DNA of 64,000 nt from Paragordius varius (taxonomy: Eukaryota; Nematomorpha). The DNA is taken from positions 12,524,001 to 12,588,000 of the forward strand of contig OZ176054.1 in NCBI GenBank assembly GCA_964247055.1, read 5' to 3'. The position numbers and the translations under genes were made by a program. A model generated the notes under the pieces. That model saw only the letters and a list, made by a program, of their open reading frames with translations. It searched no databases and had not been told where the DNA came from. Below, piece by piece: positions 23,870 to 35,099 of this stretch. Numbering within the stretch: the first letter of the stretch is position 1; every line of letters starts with the position of its first letter.

Positions 23870-24421
23870 GTGGCCAACAAGCGGTCATGTGTGGCCCGCG
23901 AAAAATTTAGAAATCAGTAGTATGCAACTATACTCACAAAAACTTTGTAAAATTGATATTTTTTAAAAAATTTTCAATAATTCTACCCAATTGACAAAAA
24001 CTCCAAAAATTGTTATATTGTATCGGCATTTTACATCTAACGTTTCAACTAATAAATTATTTATAGATGCTTATGTATAGGGTGGCGGCCCACCAGTTTT
24101 ATTACAGTAATAATTGAAATTATATGGATAAAATGTAAAAACATAAAGACATTTTTTTTCTAAAGACAACCATACTTTATTAAACCTTAATTTATCCTGT
24201 ATAAACTATTTAATTAATATTGTAAATATATAATTGATTGTGTTACCAATTTACATTTCTATTTTATACTTTATATAAACAATGAGATATATATTAAAAA
24301 AGAAAGGTTTTCTTTTTGTAAAAAATATTTGTCTTTATATTTTCACATTTTGTCCGTATAATTTCAATTTTTACTGTAAGTGAATAATCCGGCCCGCGAA
24401 ACCATTGTTAGACACTTCTGC
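23870..24421. mobile_element. hAT-like MITE carrying a nested family C MITE
   Basis: The left end, AGGGGTGGCCAACAAGCGG followed by TGGCCCGCG, faces the right end, GGCCCGCGAAACCATTG followed by TTAGACACTTCTG. Between them lies a complete C-family MITE at 24105-24376, so the outer element is the older. No clean 8-bp flank match is seen. Confidence 0.65.
24105..24376. mobile_element. Family C MITE, copy 4 (nested)
   Basis: The ends CAGTAATAATTGAAATTATA and AATTTCAATTTTTACTG are flanked by TA on both sides. It is inserted within an hAT-like MITE. Confidence 0.85.
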
Positions 24422-25159
24422 TTTCAATCCTAAATTTTATTAATCAAACTACAGGCATGATTTCAAATTAACATTTAAACATTTTTTTAAAATAGAATAT
24501 CAATATGTAGAATCAAATTGGAACTATTGCAAAAACTACAATTTTAAGTTATAGGTTATAAAACTAAACAGGTATCAAAGCAAAAAATGGCTAAAAAATA
24601 ACGACCGTAATTTTGAATGAAGGTGGAAAACATTTTTTTATGTTAAACATGGTCGCACCCGCATAACATTAATATCTAAATAACACTTTATTCTTGTAAC
24701 GTTTGAACACGCTAAAATGAGTAAAATGTAATATACAAAGCAGGGATTGAAATAAGATCTGTTTTATGGTTTGAAATCATATTTTTTGCCTTTGGTATTA
24801 TAAAAATAAGACCGTCATCAATATTTTAGTTTAATGGTTTAGCATTCATGCTAAAATAATGGAATAACAAGTAAGGTGCTGTCAGATGCCTATTTAAGAA
24901 AATCTACAGAAAATTTTAAATATTGCAGATAATTTATGGACACCATAGATTTTTTAAGCCTTAAATTTTTGGAGAAAAACTATTATTAAACAACAGTTTT
25001 GCTTGATCTAGTTAGGAAAATTAAAAAAATGGAACATATATGAAATAAAGTAAAAACGCAAAACTAATAAGTTAAATAATATATATATATATATATATAT
25101 ATAATAAACTTGGATTATAAAGTATTATTTATTTGTTAAGATTTTAAAACAGTGAACAT
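24422..25159. other. Spacer with a TA microsatellite
   Basis: A (TA)n run at about 25079-25104 is the only clear feature. The rest is AT-rich and probably includes the 3' untranslated region of the GPCR gene that ends at 25160. Confidence 0.4.
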
Positions 25160-26263
25160 TTATTTATCACGATTAATATGGTAAATAACTTTTTTATGCA
25201 TTTTTATATGATTCAAAATTAGTGGTGATTTATTGCGTTTCTTGCCTTGTCGTCCTCGTAACAGTAGCATGACAGTCATAATGTAATTAAATGAAAAATA
25301 TACGTCTTGAGGGATCCCCAACACAAATGTGCTAAAACAAAATGAAAAAAAGGCCCGACCCCTAAAAAATTGATATATGTTAAATATGGATTTGGGGACA
25401 AAGCATACAGTTTGAAAGACCAACATAATTAGTGTATAGGAATGTAGATTGAGTTGAGATGTCCTTCGGCCCTGGTTTGATGTGAGGTGTGATAAACGCC
25501 TTCGTTTGATAGCCAGTTTAAATATTCTTATGTTATATGTAATTTTGAGCAAAAGGAACAAGAAAATAGGGCATGAAAACACTAGGATGTCTCTTGTAAC
25601 ATTGTATACATGTTTTTCCCAAATATCGCTTAGAAGAGAATGTAAAACTTTAACGCGTTCGTGTTCATTGTTAACTACCATTGAGAGTGAATTAAACAAT
25701 TTCCCATTACTCACGTATAGGGGCATCATAACACCCGAAGTTATGAGACCAATGGTGATAACACACCAAATTTTATATTTTTGCTGAATACCTCTACGAA
25801 ATTTTAGCGGATAAATGACAAGAAGGAATCTTTCAAAGGCCATTGCACACATAATCCAGGTGTTTATAAGCAGGAGAGTTTGATAACTCAGGATAAGGAT
25901 GGAGAAATAGTAAAAATAATACGTTACATCAAGGCCCATACATGTCAGTACTAATTTCAACAACGTAATACTAAGCGTTACGGCGTTAATGATGAAATCA
26001 CACACAATAACACATTTGGGATAAAAAGTTTTCATATGTTTTGTAGGTAATAGTACATTGTTTCGACAAAATAGGGTAAAGATCAAATAAAAATTCCCAA
26101 TCATCCCATGTAAGGTAAGAAGCGTTAGGCCATACAGGGAATAAGTTTTGAAAAAGGTTTTATGACTAGGAGACATAACGCCACACAATTCTTCATTCAG
26201 TTTTGCTAGAGTGTAATTTGTATCGTTGTTGGTAAAAGTACTACTACTCATATTATTATACAT
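25160..26263 (-). CDS. Intronless seven-transmembrane receptor (rhodopsin-like GPCR)
   Basis: This 367-residue protein has seven hydrophobic segments at about 43-66, 81-105, 113-142, 164-184, 224-247, 273-298 and 307-335. The N-terminus carries three N-glycosylation sites (NMS, NDT, NYT). A GN pair in segment 1 (56-57), Cys109 before segment 3, ERF at 144-146 in place of DRY followed by a YPLKFR loop, and CFVP at 287-290 (the CWxP position) mark a class A-like receptor. Oddities are that segment 7 lacks NPxxY, and the second extracellular loop has no partner cysteine. The third loop and tail are basic (IKRRRL, GKKRNK). It would be a plasma-membrane receptor; the ligand is unknown. Lack of introns may mean retrocopy origin or a lineage-specific receptor family. 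A broken partial duplicate lies at 36711-37171. Confidence 0.85.
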   Translation of the reverse strand: MYNNMSSSTFTNNDTNYTLAKLNEELCGVMSPSHKTFFKTYSLYGLTLLTLHGMIGNFYLIFTLFCRNNVLLPTKHMKTFYPKCVIVCDFIINAVTLSITLLKLVLTCMGLDVTYYFYYFSILILSYQTLLLINTWIMCAMAFERFLLVIYPLKFRRGIQQKYKIWCVITIGLITSGVMMPLYVSNGKLFNSLSMVVNNEHERVKVLHSLLSDIWEKHVYNVTRDILVFSCPIFLFLLLKITYNIRIFKLAIKRRRLSHLTSNQGRRTSQLNLHSYTLIMLVFQTVCFVPKSIFNIYQFFRGRAFFSFCFSTFVLGIPQDVYFSFNYIMTVMLLLRGRQGKKRNKSPLILNHIKMHKKVIYHINRDK

Positions 26264-27311
26264 TAGCTCAAATGATAAATTTTTTCAATATACCCAAAAA
26301 TTTTGATTTAAAAGAAAAATCAGAACGTGAAAAAAAGGAATCAATATAACAAACAAACATTTCATACAATCGTCGTGTAATTTATTAATAAAGATTTGAT
26401 ATTTATTTGTACTGACCTAAATTAAGAAAAAAGTATACTAAAGGGTTATTCATTATCAAAGATGAAAATGCATGATACATGTATACAAGCAAGCCAGTCC
26501 TGTGAAACTTTATAAATTATTAATAGTATTATAAATATTATTAGCTATTTCATTTTGGGCTGAGAATAAACTAAACTAATGCACAAGAAGACTAACATAA
26601 AATTTTATGGAGCGGGCATGTAAAATCAAAAATTTAATATATATATTTTATAAACTTATTATGAAAAGTGTTGTAAAAATAAAAACATTTTCTTAGGGAT
26701 ATACTATAAATATTATGTAAGAGAGTACAAGATGTATAGTCTATAATGGCAAATTCTAAGTAAAAAAAATAAAATATTCCACTAAAAATAGTATAAAGAA
26801 ATAAAATTAAACATGTAAAACTAAACTCTTTGAGAGGAAAATTTTTTGTGCAGTAACTACAGTATTATGTGCCACAATATAAATATTGCAAATGATATAA
26901 CTGCAGTATTACAGTATTTCCAAATATTTGAAATGTTGGGTTAAAATTATGACCATGATTAATACATAGAAGGGTAAAATATATTGCTAATATGTATATC
27001 GAATAAAGCGTTCAAAATTTTCAAACTAATAATATTTCTCCATAAAAATTGCAATATTTCACCTAAAAATAGCAATGCAAATCTACTCATACTTTATGTG
27101 TACAATGTATAAGATGCTTTGATATTAAGCTCTTTCTGAAATGTAATATGTATTGCAAAACAAACTGAAAAGTGTATGTTAAAAGTAGTTCGTAAAGTTT
27201 TCGTGGTTCTGACCCCATCTATCCTTCACTGTGCTAATCATAGATTCATTCCAAAAAAGCAGAAAAATAATGTAAGGGGTTATAAGAAGTCCTCTTTTTT
27301 TCGCTTTGTGA
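26264..27311. other. Upstream region of the GPCR; no gene seen
   Basis: AT-rich sequence separates the start of the GPCR from the stop of the glutamate synthase gene, both on the minus strand. It should hold the receptor promoter and the synthase 3' untranslated region, but no motif is distinctive. Confidence 0.4.
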
Positions 27312-29295
27312 TTAAAAATTGAGGAGAGCAGCATTATTAGTGCCATTATTATATTTGGGGATTGTATGAACTATGCCCCCGGGCCCAGCTAACGAAGTCC
27401 TGCCCATCAGATCAATATCAATTTGGCGAGCAGCTTGTCGGCCTTCATTAATGGCCCAAACGACTAAGGATTGTCCACGCCTACAATCTATAATACATAA
27501 AGAACGAAAGAAATTAGTTTAAATAGCATTCATTATAGATGATTTTCTGTAAATTCCACTTCTAATTTAGTTACATATTTTTTTTAATTTTTAACGTTTG
27601 AAAAAGATTACCAATTGTAATAGAAAATTTATTGTATAAAAATTGTGTTAAATCAGAATAATTTCCAACAAAAATCCAGATATATTTTCAATATGATTTT
27701 ATGTCGTCGTCAGGGAAAAATTACACAAAATCAATCAATTATTATATGACTGCCGTACAAAATATAGAATACGTAAAAATTAAAATTACCCAGACAAAAT
27801 GTAAAACCTACAATACCTTGCTTTTTCAAACCTTGATATTTATACATAAACTAATAAAATTACAACTTTTAATTATACATTGTATTACCAATTTACATCA
27901 CTAATTTCCGTTTCATATTCAGAAACCAAAGCATTGAGTTATATTTAAAAAAATTACTACAATTTGAATGATATCTTTTAAAAATAATTTTTCTCTCGTA
28001 ATTTTTAGGTTTTACCTATTATTTCAATTTTTACAGTAAAAACCGAAAAGAAATTTGAATACGATTTTAAATTATAAAACAAAAATAAAAACCTCCTGCA
28101 GCATAAATTTTGGGATTAGCCGTGCCATATTTATTCCTGGGTGTTGCCACATTCCCCCTCAAATCAGTTTCCAAGTCAAAAAAATTAAGTAAGGGTCTCT
28201 CCGGGCCTACAAAACTCAGGGCTAGCACAATCAAATCAGCTTTGTATGTTCTGAAATAAAATATTATAGAGAAAAATTTATAAGGGAGTAAAAAATATTT
28301 TTTTCACATGAAAAGTAATAACTAACATTTTATTATCTAGAAATTTTATAGGTTATTTAAGTCTCAGGCAAGCGTAATTTGTAAATTATTGATTAAACAT
28401 TCAATTAATTAAAAGGCTTATAAATAAAATTGAGATTAAAAATATTAAATAAAAAGTTGTTATTAAAATTATTTTCAGGTACAAATTAAATAATTGTCAC
28501 CCAAAGGTTTAAAATAATTGTTTTTCATTTTTATTCTTAAAAAATAGTTGAGGCGCCAATATAATTATCGATATTTTAACCGATATATGTATAATTTGAG
28601 GTAAATCCTAACCCAAAAAAATAAAGTGTTAACATAAAAAAAACGAATAATACAAACTTTTCAGATCCTGGTTTTTCTTTCATTACCCAACGGCCTGTGA
28701 GTTCCTTTTCCCAATTGACTAAAACGGTTGATACTTAAACATGACAGGTTCAGATGGCGATTCAATAAACTCCTAGTAGGTTAGGATATGAAATAAAAAT
28801 TATAGATATATTTCTCTTTTCAACACAAATATTATATAGAAAGTATTGTAATTATGGCAAAAAAACTTATATTATTCTATTATAAAAAAGTATAATAGTA
28901 TTGATATAATTATAGGGGGATAAATTTCGCCAAATCACGCCAGTATAATTACCGCATTTTTAAAATATGCAAATAAATTTTCAAGATTATTACGTAATAT
29001 TTAATAGAATAATGGTATTTATAAAATTTAATATCAAAAATGGAATTAATATATTGTAATGATATCTTAATGACACTATTAAAACCCATAATTCAAGTAT
29101 TTATCTCGTGTTCATTACTAATATATCAAATAGTGTTTAAACCGAGTTAATAACCGCAAATTTATGAGCAGTCAGTCAGATCAGATCTAGTTTTTATTAT
29201 AATCACAATTGCAAAAGCCGAAATCTACAAAAGAAAAAAACTAATTTTACCTTAATCCTAACGCAAAAAACGCGCGGATCAGTTCCTTGAATAAT
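27312..29295 (-). CDS. Glutamate synthase (NADH-GOGAT), C-terminal exons
   Basis: This is the C-terminal, GltD-like reductase part of glutamate synthase, which makes two glutamates from glutamine and 2-oxoglutarate using NAD(P)H. Exons in gene order are 29295-29251 ([15 protein letters not shown]), 28772-28658 ([13 protein letters not shown], then [20 protein letters not shown]), 28250-28093 ([20 protein letters not shown], then [14 protein letters not shown]) and 27487-27312 ([20 protein letters not shown], then [11 protein letters not shown], ending in TAA). The other junction phases match, and the FAD-binding GD pair is split by the last intron. In the second exon one base is missing near 28735, changing frame within otherwise conserved sequence; the exon is 115 bases where 116 are needed. 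This means either a recent pseudogene or a sequence error. The remaining large N-terminal part of the enzyme was not found upstream, where an hAT relic lies. Confidence 0.85.
27772..28036. mobile_element. Family C MITE, copy 5, in a glutamate synthase intron
   Basis: The left end CGTAAAAATTAAAATTACCC and right end TTTCAATTTTTACAG are flanked by TA. It occupies part of the last intron. The inner CAACCATAC block is worn. Confidence 0.75.
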
Positions 29296-29399
29296 CTTTA
29301 CAGTTTGTATAAAACATTTTTATATGGTACAGGATATCTTGGCGATTTAATAAGCCTTGTTTTCTAAATTATTTATAATATTGCGGATGGTTAATGGTA

Positions 29400-30972
29400 T
29401 AAATTTTCTAATCTTTCTTGACATTGGAATTTTAGTTTACTAAATTCATTGGCTACTTCGATTGTCAAAATTTGTCACCTTCTATCAATTTAATAACATT
29501 TTGAAAGAGAGAAGCTTGATTATGTAGGAACTCTAACCATATTTTTGAAGAATCACTTTCAAAAAACTTTTCCAAAGTTGGACATTTGTCCTGTGATAAA
29601 AGAAAGGGTTTTAAAGGATCATACATTTTTAAAATTCTTTCCATAGCTGGCAGGAGAAAGTAAACGTTTTACAATATCCAAGCATTTTTTGATATTGAAC
29701 TTCTGCATTTTCACAGAATTCCTTAAGCGTTTCAAAAGTGTACCTTGTGTATATAAAAATAGGAATATATTTTAACAACTACACTACATCTAGGGGTAAC
29801 ATATCAGCAGCTGTTTTAATAGCGGTGGGTTTTATATGCGCTGCACACCCAACGCCAATAATGATTTAATTAAGATTATCCGCTAATTTATAAAAAAATA
29901 TTTTTTGTTCCCCTCCTTGCTTTTCCACCACGTATTGGTGTTGTCAGCGCAATATGCGATGATTTTGTCATTTAAATTATTTTTTTCTAGAATATTCATT
30001 ATTGAAGTAAAAATTATGTCGGAATTTTCACCGGGTAGGAAAATAAAATCTAAAATTTTAATTTTTACTTCGGTTTCTGGATATAAACCTTATTTAAGTG
30101 GGAAATAATTTTGTTTCCTTGTGATTTGATGCATCAGAGTATAGCGATAAAAAATTAATTTTCAGCATTGCACAAATGGCTTCAGCCTTAGTACGGGCAC
30201 ATGTAAATTTTTTTATTGAAGGTACGAATAACCTGTGAGGTACAATCCATAGATCTAAAGGAATGATTGTAATTAACCGCGTGAAAAGATAAAACGCCTT
30301 CGGCTAGCGCCAAATTCTTTTCCTCCTCTCCAAAAGTGGTTTTTTGATAAAAATCGCTCATTTTGTAAGATGCTGCCGCCATATCTAAACATTTTTTATG
30401 TTTCCATATGCTTTGTAATATCATGCTCGCCGCCATGTACTAAGGTGAATTCCCTCTCGAAGAAGGAACAATTTATACTTCGTTTTTTTGATAAAAAGAA
30501 ATTCTTTCATTAATTCATCGTTGAATTTACAACCTCTTGTTATTTTTAAACCAATTTTAGTATAAAAAAATTATATTAATTTACTTTTCTGGCGTATAAG
30601 TTACCGATTTGTGGTATTAATTGTCTTTATGATACTGTTGGCAAGGTAATATAACTAAAATTCAGAAAATATTTTATTACCTTAATTTTCTGGAGTAAGC
30701 GTATAAGCTAGCGATTTGCGGTATTAATTTTTCTTTTGATAATGTTGGCATCGAGAAAAATAAATATTTTTAATTTAAAAATAAAAGATTTAAATTTATA
30801 ATTGATCTAATAAAGATAACTAATGATACAAAATTTAAACAGATAAAAAATAAATTTTTTATAAATTTAAATGTATTTAAAAAATTTTTTAATCGTGAAA
30901 AAGCGGGACATTTCAAAAACGTAGCGGGACGCGGGACAAAGTGTGAAAAAGCGGGACGTCTGGTCACCCTAT
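29400..30972 (-). mobile_element. Decayed autonomous hAT element (DUF4371-type transposase)
   Basis: The minus strand begins AGGGTGACCAGACGTCCCGC at 30972, a typical hAT terminus with repeated GCGGGAC blocks. Transposase starts near 30436: MAASMILQSIWKHKKCLDMA, then FHAVNYNHSFRSMDCTSQVI. Later pieces in shifting frames include FLLPAMERILKMYDPLKPFL and FLHNQASLFQNVIKLIEGDK, as in hAT proteins of the 52-kDa repressor/ZMYM-like group. Many stops and frame changes show it is long dead, and the C-terminal dimerisation part and the other end are missing. Its position suggests that it landed in or just upstream of the glutamate synthase gene. Confidence 0.8.
30577..30755. repeat. Imperfect tandem duplication, period about 105 bp
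   Basis: The stretch from TTTTCTGGCGTATAAG through TTAATTGTCTTTATGATACTG to TTGGCA recurs as TTTTCTGGAGTAAGCGTATAAG...TTGATAATGTTGGCA. It lies within the decayed hAT element, between its terminus and its transposase start. Confidence 0.75.
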
Positions 30973-32569
30973 GTTAATATCGTGTTTTGAGAAAGTTTTT
31001 CTGCTTCTCTGTATGTTTTCAAATTGTAGGTGGTTGGGGCATAGATGTATCTATAATATAAATTGAAGTTAAAATTTCTGTTACGGTTATACCTTTTATA
31101 TCAAATTAAAAATCGTAATTACAATTGTAATTTATATATATAAATGGATTTTGACTTATAAAAAAATTAGAATGCCAATACCAAAAATAAAATTAACAAT
31201 TAAATGCAGTATATCATAGAGGCGAAAAGAAGATATTAAATGTTATACGAATGCGGCATGCAAGTTATCTAAAGGGAAAAAAGTTGAATATTGGCGAAAA
31301 TTACATTTTAATTAAAAATTTAAAATTGGTATAGCTTCTAATCTCAGAAAAAATTGATTTTATTACTTAAAAATTTTAATCGATGCCAATTTGATATAAT
31401 TAAATTCAAGAAACATTAAAATGTATTTAAGACTATGTTAATAACACAAAAATACGCTCATCGATCTTAAATGCTCTAAAAAATCGTATTAAATGAATTT
31501 CTTATAACATTATAAATAAAGATATTTGATTAAAATCAGTTAAAATAGAAATACGTTGTGCCTTAAAGAATGATATTAAACTATAAAAAACATTTATATA
31601 AATATATAGGATATAGCTAAAAAACCTTTATTTTCCTTTATCATTTGATTACATAAAAGTATACTTACAAAATTATGCCTATAAGTTAACCCATAAACAA
31701 CAAAGGGCTGTTATTGGTGCATTAAACTGGGAAATATGAGACGTTTTCTGTAAACATTAGCGACGTGGTACTGCATCCTTTTTTTTGATTCATTTTGAAG
31801 AAACCAAAAAACTTTACCCGGATAGGGATTAGTTTCCATAAAATAAAATAAAAATTAACTTGTGATTTTGCCTATGTTTTTTAAAGTTAATACAAACTAT
31901 AATAGTATTTAATTTCGATAAAAATACATTTTGTACAGTTTTTCCAAACTTTTTATTTTCTTCTGTATACATATACAACCTAAATTATATTCATAAAAAG
32001 TTTCCAATCCTTTTCCCGATTTTGTAATAGAATATAAAATTAAACAAGCAAAATGCGACATCTATTTATTAAAATTTGGCCTAACTAATATTAGTAAGTT
32101 CCGCATGTTTTGTTTATATTATTAGAATGAATTTGTAAGATGTGCATAAAAATATTGTCAGAATCACTTTAACGAATTCTATAACAGATTAGATTTTAAA
32201 AAATAATGCATTGTGTAAATTTTTTCCCGCTTTTGACCCATAATTTTTCCCCTTACTTCTATTTATAATAAATTTTAAACAATATTTACCAATTTTTTAA
32301 ATCTGTTGTAAACACAAACTTATTTTGATTATCCTAAATCATTTTAAGTTGTTAAACCGAATATTTGAAGGTATTTAAATTTTTTTACTCCATATTTATT
32401 AAATAAAATCATAAATAATTCATTTACTCAAATATAGCGATAAAATTTTACAAAACTTTCCAAATATTAAATAACCGTTATAAAGCTAATTAATAAAATC
32501 CTAAAACTTTATAATGATTTCAATGGTGCAAATATTAATTATGATTTAAAGGGAAAACTTATTCCCTAT
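30973..32569. other. AT-rich spacer; one weak exon-like stretch
   Basis: Near 31745-31835 the minus strand is briefly less AT-rich and reads METNPYPG before a GTAAAG, which could be a splice donor. The resemblance to the glutamate synthase stretch before its VDYGHEE motif is too short to call. Nothing else is supported. Confidence 0.25.
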
Positions 32570-33165
32570 ATTCCCTAAACTTCTAAAAGCGCTAAATTTA
32601 TTTAATTTAAAAACTAGTTAAATTACTAATAATAATAAGCTAAAAATCCTTAGTATTCTTTTAAAAGGCAAAATTAATTAAATTTTTTTAAAAAAGCAGT
32701 AATATTCTTGAAACACCGGTAAAATTATCTAAAAAATCCCTATAATTTTCTAAAAAGCAGTAATTTTTTCAAACTTCTAAAAAAAGATGTAAAATTATCT
32801 TATTTTTAAGAAAGAATAAAATTGTTTTAAAAAAAAATTAAAATTTTTCAAATAAGGTCACCTTAAACCCTTAAAAACTCCTAAAGATTATTTTTTAATA
32901 TGAAAAACCGTAAAATCCCCCAATGCGAAAATTTTAAATGCACCGAAAATCTCTTAAAATGCGTGAAAATTCTATAAAAAGGGCTGAAATTTTTAAAACT
33001 GCTAAAATTTTATATAAACTGCTAATATTCTATATAAACTGGTAAATTTTTTAACTGCAAAAATTTAAACTGTTTCCTCAATAACCGAAAGTCTTTTAAA
33101 ACAGCAAAAAAATTTAAAAACTGCTAAAACCTTAAAAACTGCCATAAAAAATTTAAAATAAATAT
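32570..33165. repeat. Degenerate minisatellite
   Basis: Variants of AACTGCTAAAATTTTATAA, ACCGTAAAATCC, GCGAAAATTTTAAA and AAGCAGTAATTTTTTC follow each other at roughly 20-30 bp spacing for about 600 bp. The clearest units are between 32880 and 33060. It ends just before the inverted repeat starting at 33259. Confidence 0.6.
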
Positions 33166-33258
33166 TTTGGCATTTATTAGGATAAAAGCGCATGTTTATT
33201 TAAAATTAATTTTTGAATTTGATAATTTTTTTTTATATAAATTAAATTTTATCTATTA

Positions 33259-34874
33259 TACCATTTTTCAGGAATAACATCATTTTTTAAAAATGCAATA
33301 TTCAACCACACGCAACATTTTTTCAAGCAGCAACATTTTTTCAAGAAAAGTCAACATTTTTTCGAGCATAACATTTTTTTAAGCAAAGACAACATTTTTT
33401 CGAGCAAACGCAACATTTTTCATCCAAACGCAACGTTTTTCAACCAAAGACAACATTTTTTTTATACATATTAAGTATAAAGTTAATGTAAATTAATTTA
33501 AGCGTAGAATTATGATTTTTATTGTTTTATCATCAATATTTGATGGTATGATTGATTTTCAAACCTATTAATTTATAAAATGCATTATTTTATATTAATT
33601 ATTTTTTATTTTACAACTTTAGTTTCACCTAATCAACTACGCTTTAAGATTGTTTTGACCTCGAACATTTCAAGTTGGTCCATCAATATTTTAATTCGAT
33701 TCTAACGTTTATTAATGAAGCAATAAAAAATCATTATAAAATCATTACACCTATTTTTTAATTTATCTAAACCTTTAAAATACATTTCTTTAAAAAGAAC
33801 CGTATATACTTATTATTTTCTATAAATTAACCATACCATTTGCACTTCAAGAGTGTCCTTGAACTCAAGTTGGTCCTTGAACAATTCAAGTTAGTCCTTA
33901 AAATTTTTAAATTTTGATTTAACCATAATTTTTTCATTTATTTTTTTATTTTATTGTTTTTAACCCAATTTTCTTTATTTATTATACAATTAATCATTTA
34001 AACATCAAAAAAAAATTCAAAAATTACTTTTTTATTTCGAACTAATTTTTCACCTTAAAAACTTATATATTTTGTAATTATGTATTAAATCTGGTTTTTA
34101 GAGAATTATTGATTTAAAATTATGTAAAATAATAGAAAATAGGTTAAAAACGAAAAAATAGATTAATGATATACGATTTGCCAACTTGAAGTGGTTAAGG
34201 ACCAACTTGAAATGTTTAAAGACCAACTTGAAGTGCAAATGGTATTTATTAAAAATTATCTACGTATTGTGTGTTATTGATCTTAAGATTAAACCATAAA
34301 TTTATAATATTGATAAATTAAAGAAAATTAATTGAAACAAATAAAGTTGTTACTATGAAAATATTAAATTTGATTCAAGAAATACAAATAAATAGAGATA
34401 TTAGTTAATTAAAATAATTACACACAAAAATAACGGTTGTATGGAAACAGCAAAAAATGCAAGGAATTTTGAGTGAAGGAAAACTTTAAACTTTTAAAGA
34501 GACTCTTAAAGCGCAAATTGTATAGATTGATTAGGTGAAACTATAGTTGTAAGAAAATAATTATAATAAATAAATAATGCAATTTATGGGCTAATTAATA
34601 TGTTTTAAAATCTATCATACCATTAAATATTGATGATAAAACAATAAAAATCATAACCCTACGCTAAAACTAATTTACATTAACTTTAGATTTAATATGT
34701 CTTAAAATAAAAAAAATGATTTAATTGCTGTTATAGCTTGAAAAAATGTTGTCTTTGGTGGAAAAAATGTTGCGTTTGCTTGAAAGAATGTTACGTTAGC
34801 TCGAAAAAATTGCGTTTGGTTGAAAAAATGTTGCATTTGGTTGAAAAAATGATGTTATTTCATGAAAAATGGTA
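33259..34874. mobile_element. 1.6-kb inverted-repeat element with tandem-array ends
   Basis: The ends are TACCATTTTTCAGGAATAAC and TGAAAAATGGTA. Just inside each end lie about six units of a 22-bp repeat (GCAAACGCAACATTTTTTCA-like), in opposite orientations at the two ends. Then come single-copy arm sequences (TTTCACCTAATCAA near 33624 facing TTGATTAGGTGAAA near 34533). The 0.85-kb loop holds another element (33834-34244). There is no ORF. The terminal TACCATTT is shared with the D family. Confidence 0.8.
33834..34244. mobile_element. 411-bp TACCATTT-ended MITE (D-related)
   Basis: The ends TACCATTTGCACTTCAAG and CTTGAAGTGCAAATGGTA contain about three units of CAAGTTGGTCCTTGAACAAT in opposite orientation. 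Layout and termini parallel the D family, though the repeat unit itself differs. It is nested in the loop of the larger inverted repeat. Confidence 0.8.
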
Positions 34875-35099
34875 TAATTTTAGAAAATAACCATTTAACT
34901 ACGATAAACTAAATAAGAATGAATCATGAATGATTCAAAATCTGGACACAAACAACATATTGACAGAAAAACAAAAATAACTTAACCAGACATTGAATAT
35001 TTAACAAATTAATTATATAATAATTTCAATAAATAATCGTAAATTAAAGAATATCATAAATATATAAACCTCCCCAGAGAACTAGAAAAAAAAATTCCA

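Noticed and set aside
25482-25787. 101-codon plus-strand ORF opposite the GPCR
   Set aside because: Antisense shadow of the receptor coding sequence.
31738-31835. Possible further glutamate synthase exon (METNPYPG before GTAAAG)
   Set aside because: The match is too short and lacks a convincing acceptor.
33259-34874. CRISPR-like look of the regularly spaced 22-bp units
   Set aside because: The units are contiguous tandem repeats at the ends of an inverted-repeat transposon in a eukaryotic context, without unique spacers or cas genes.
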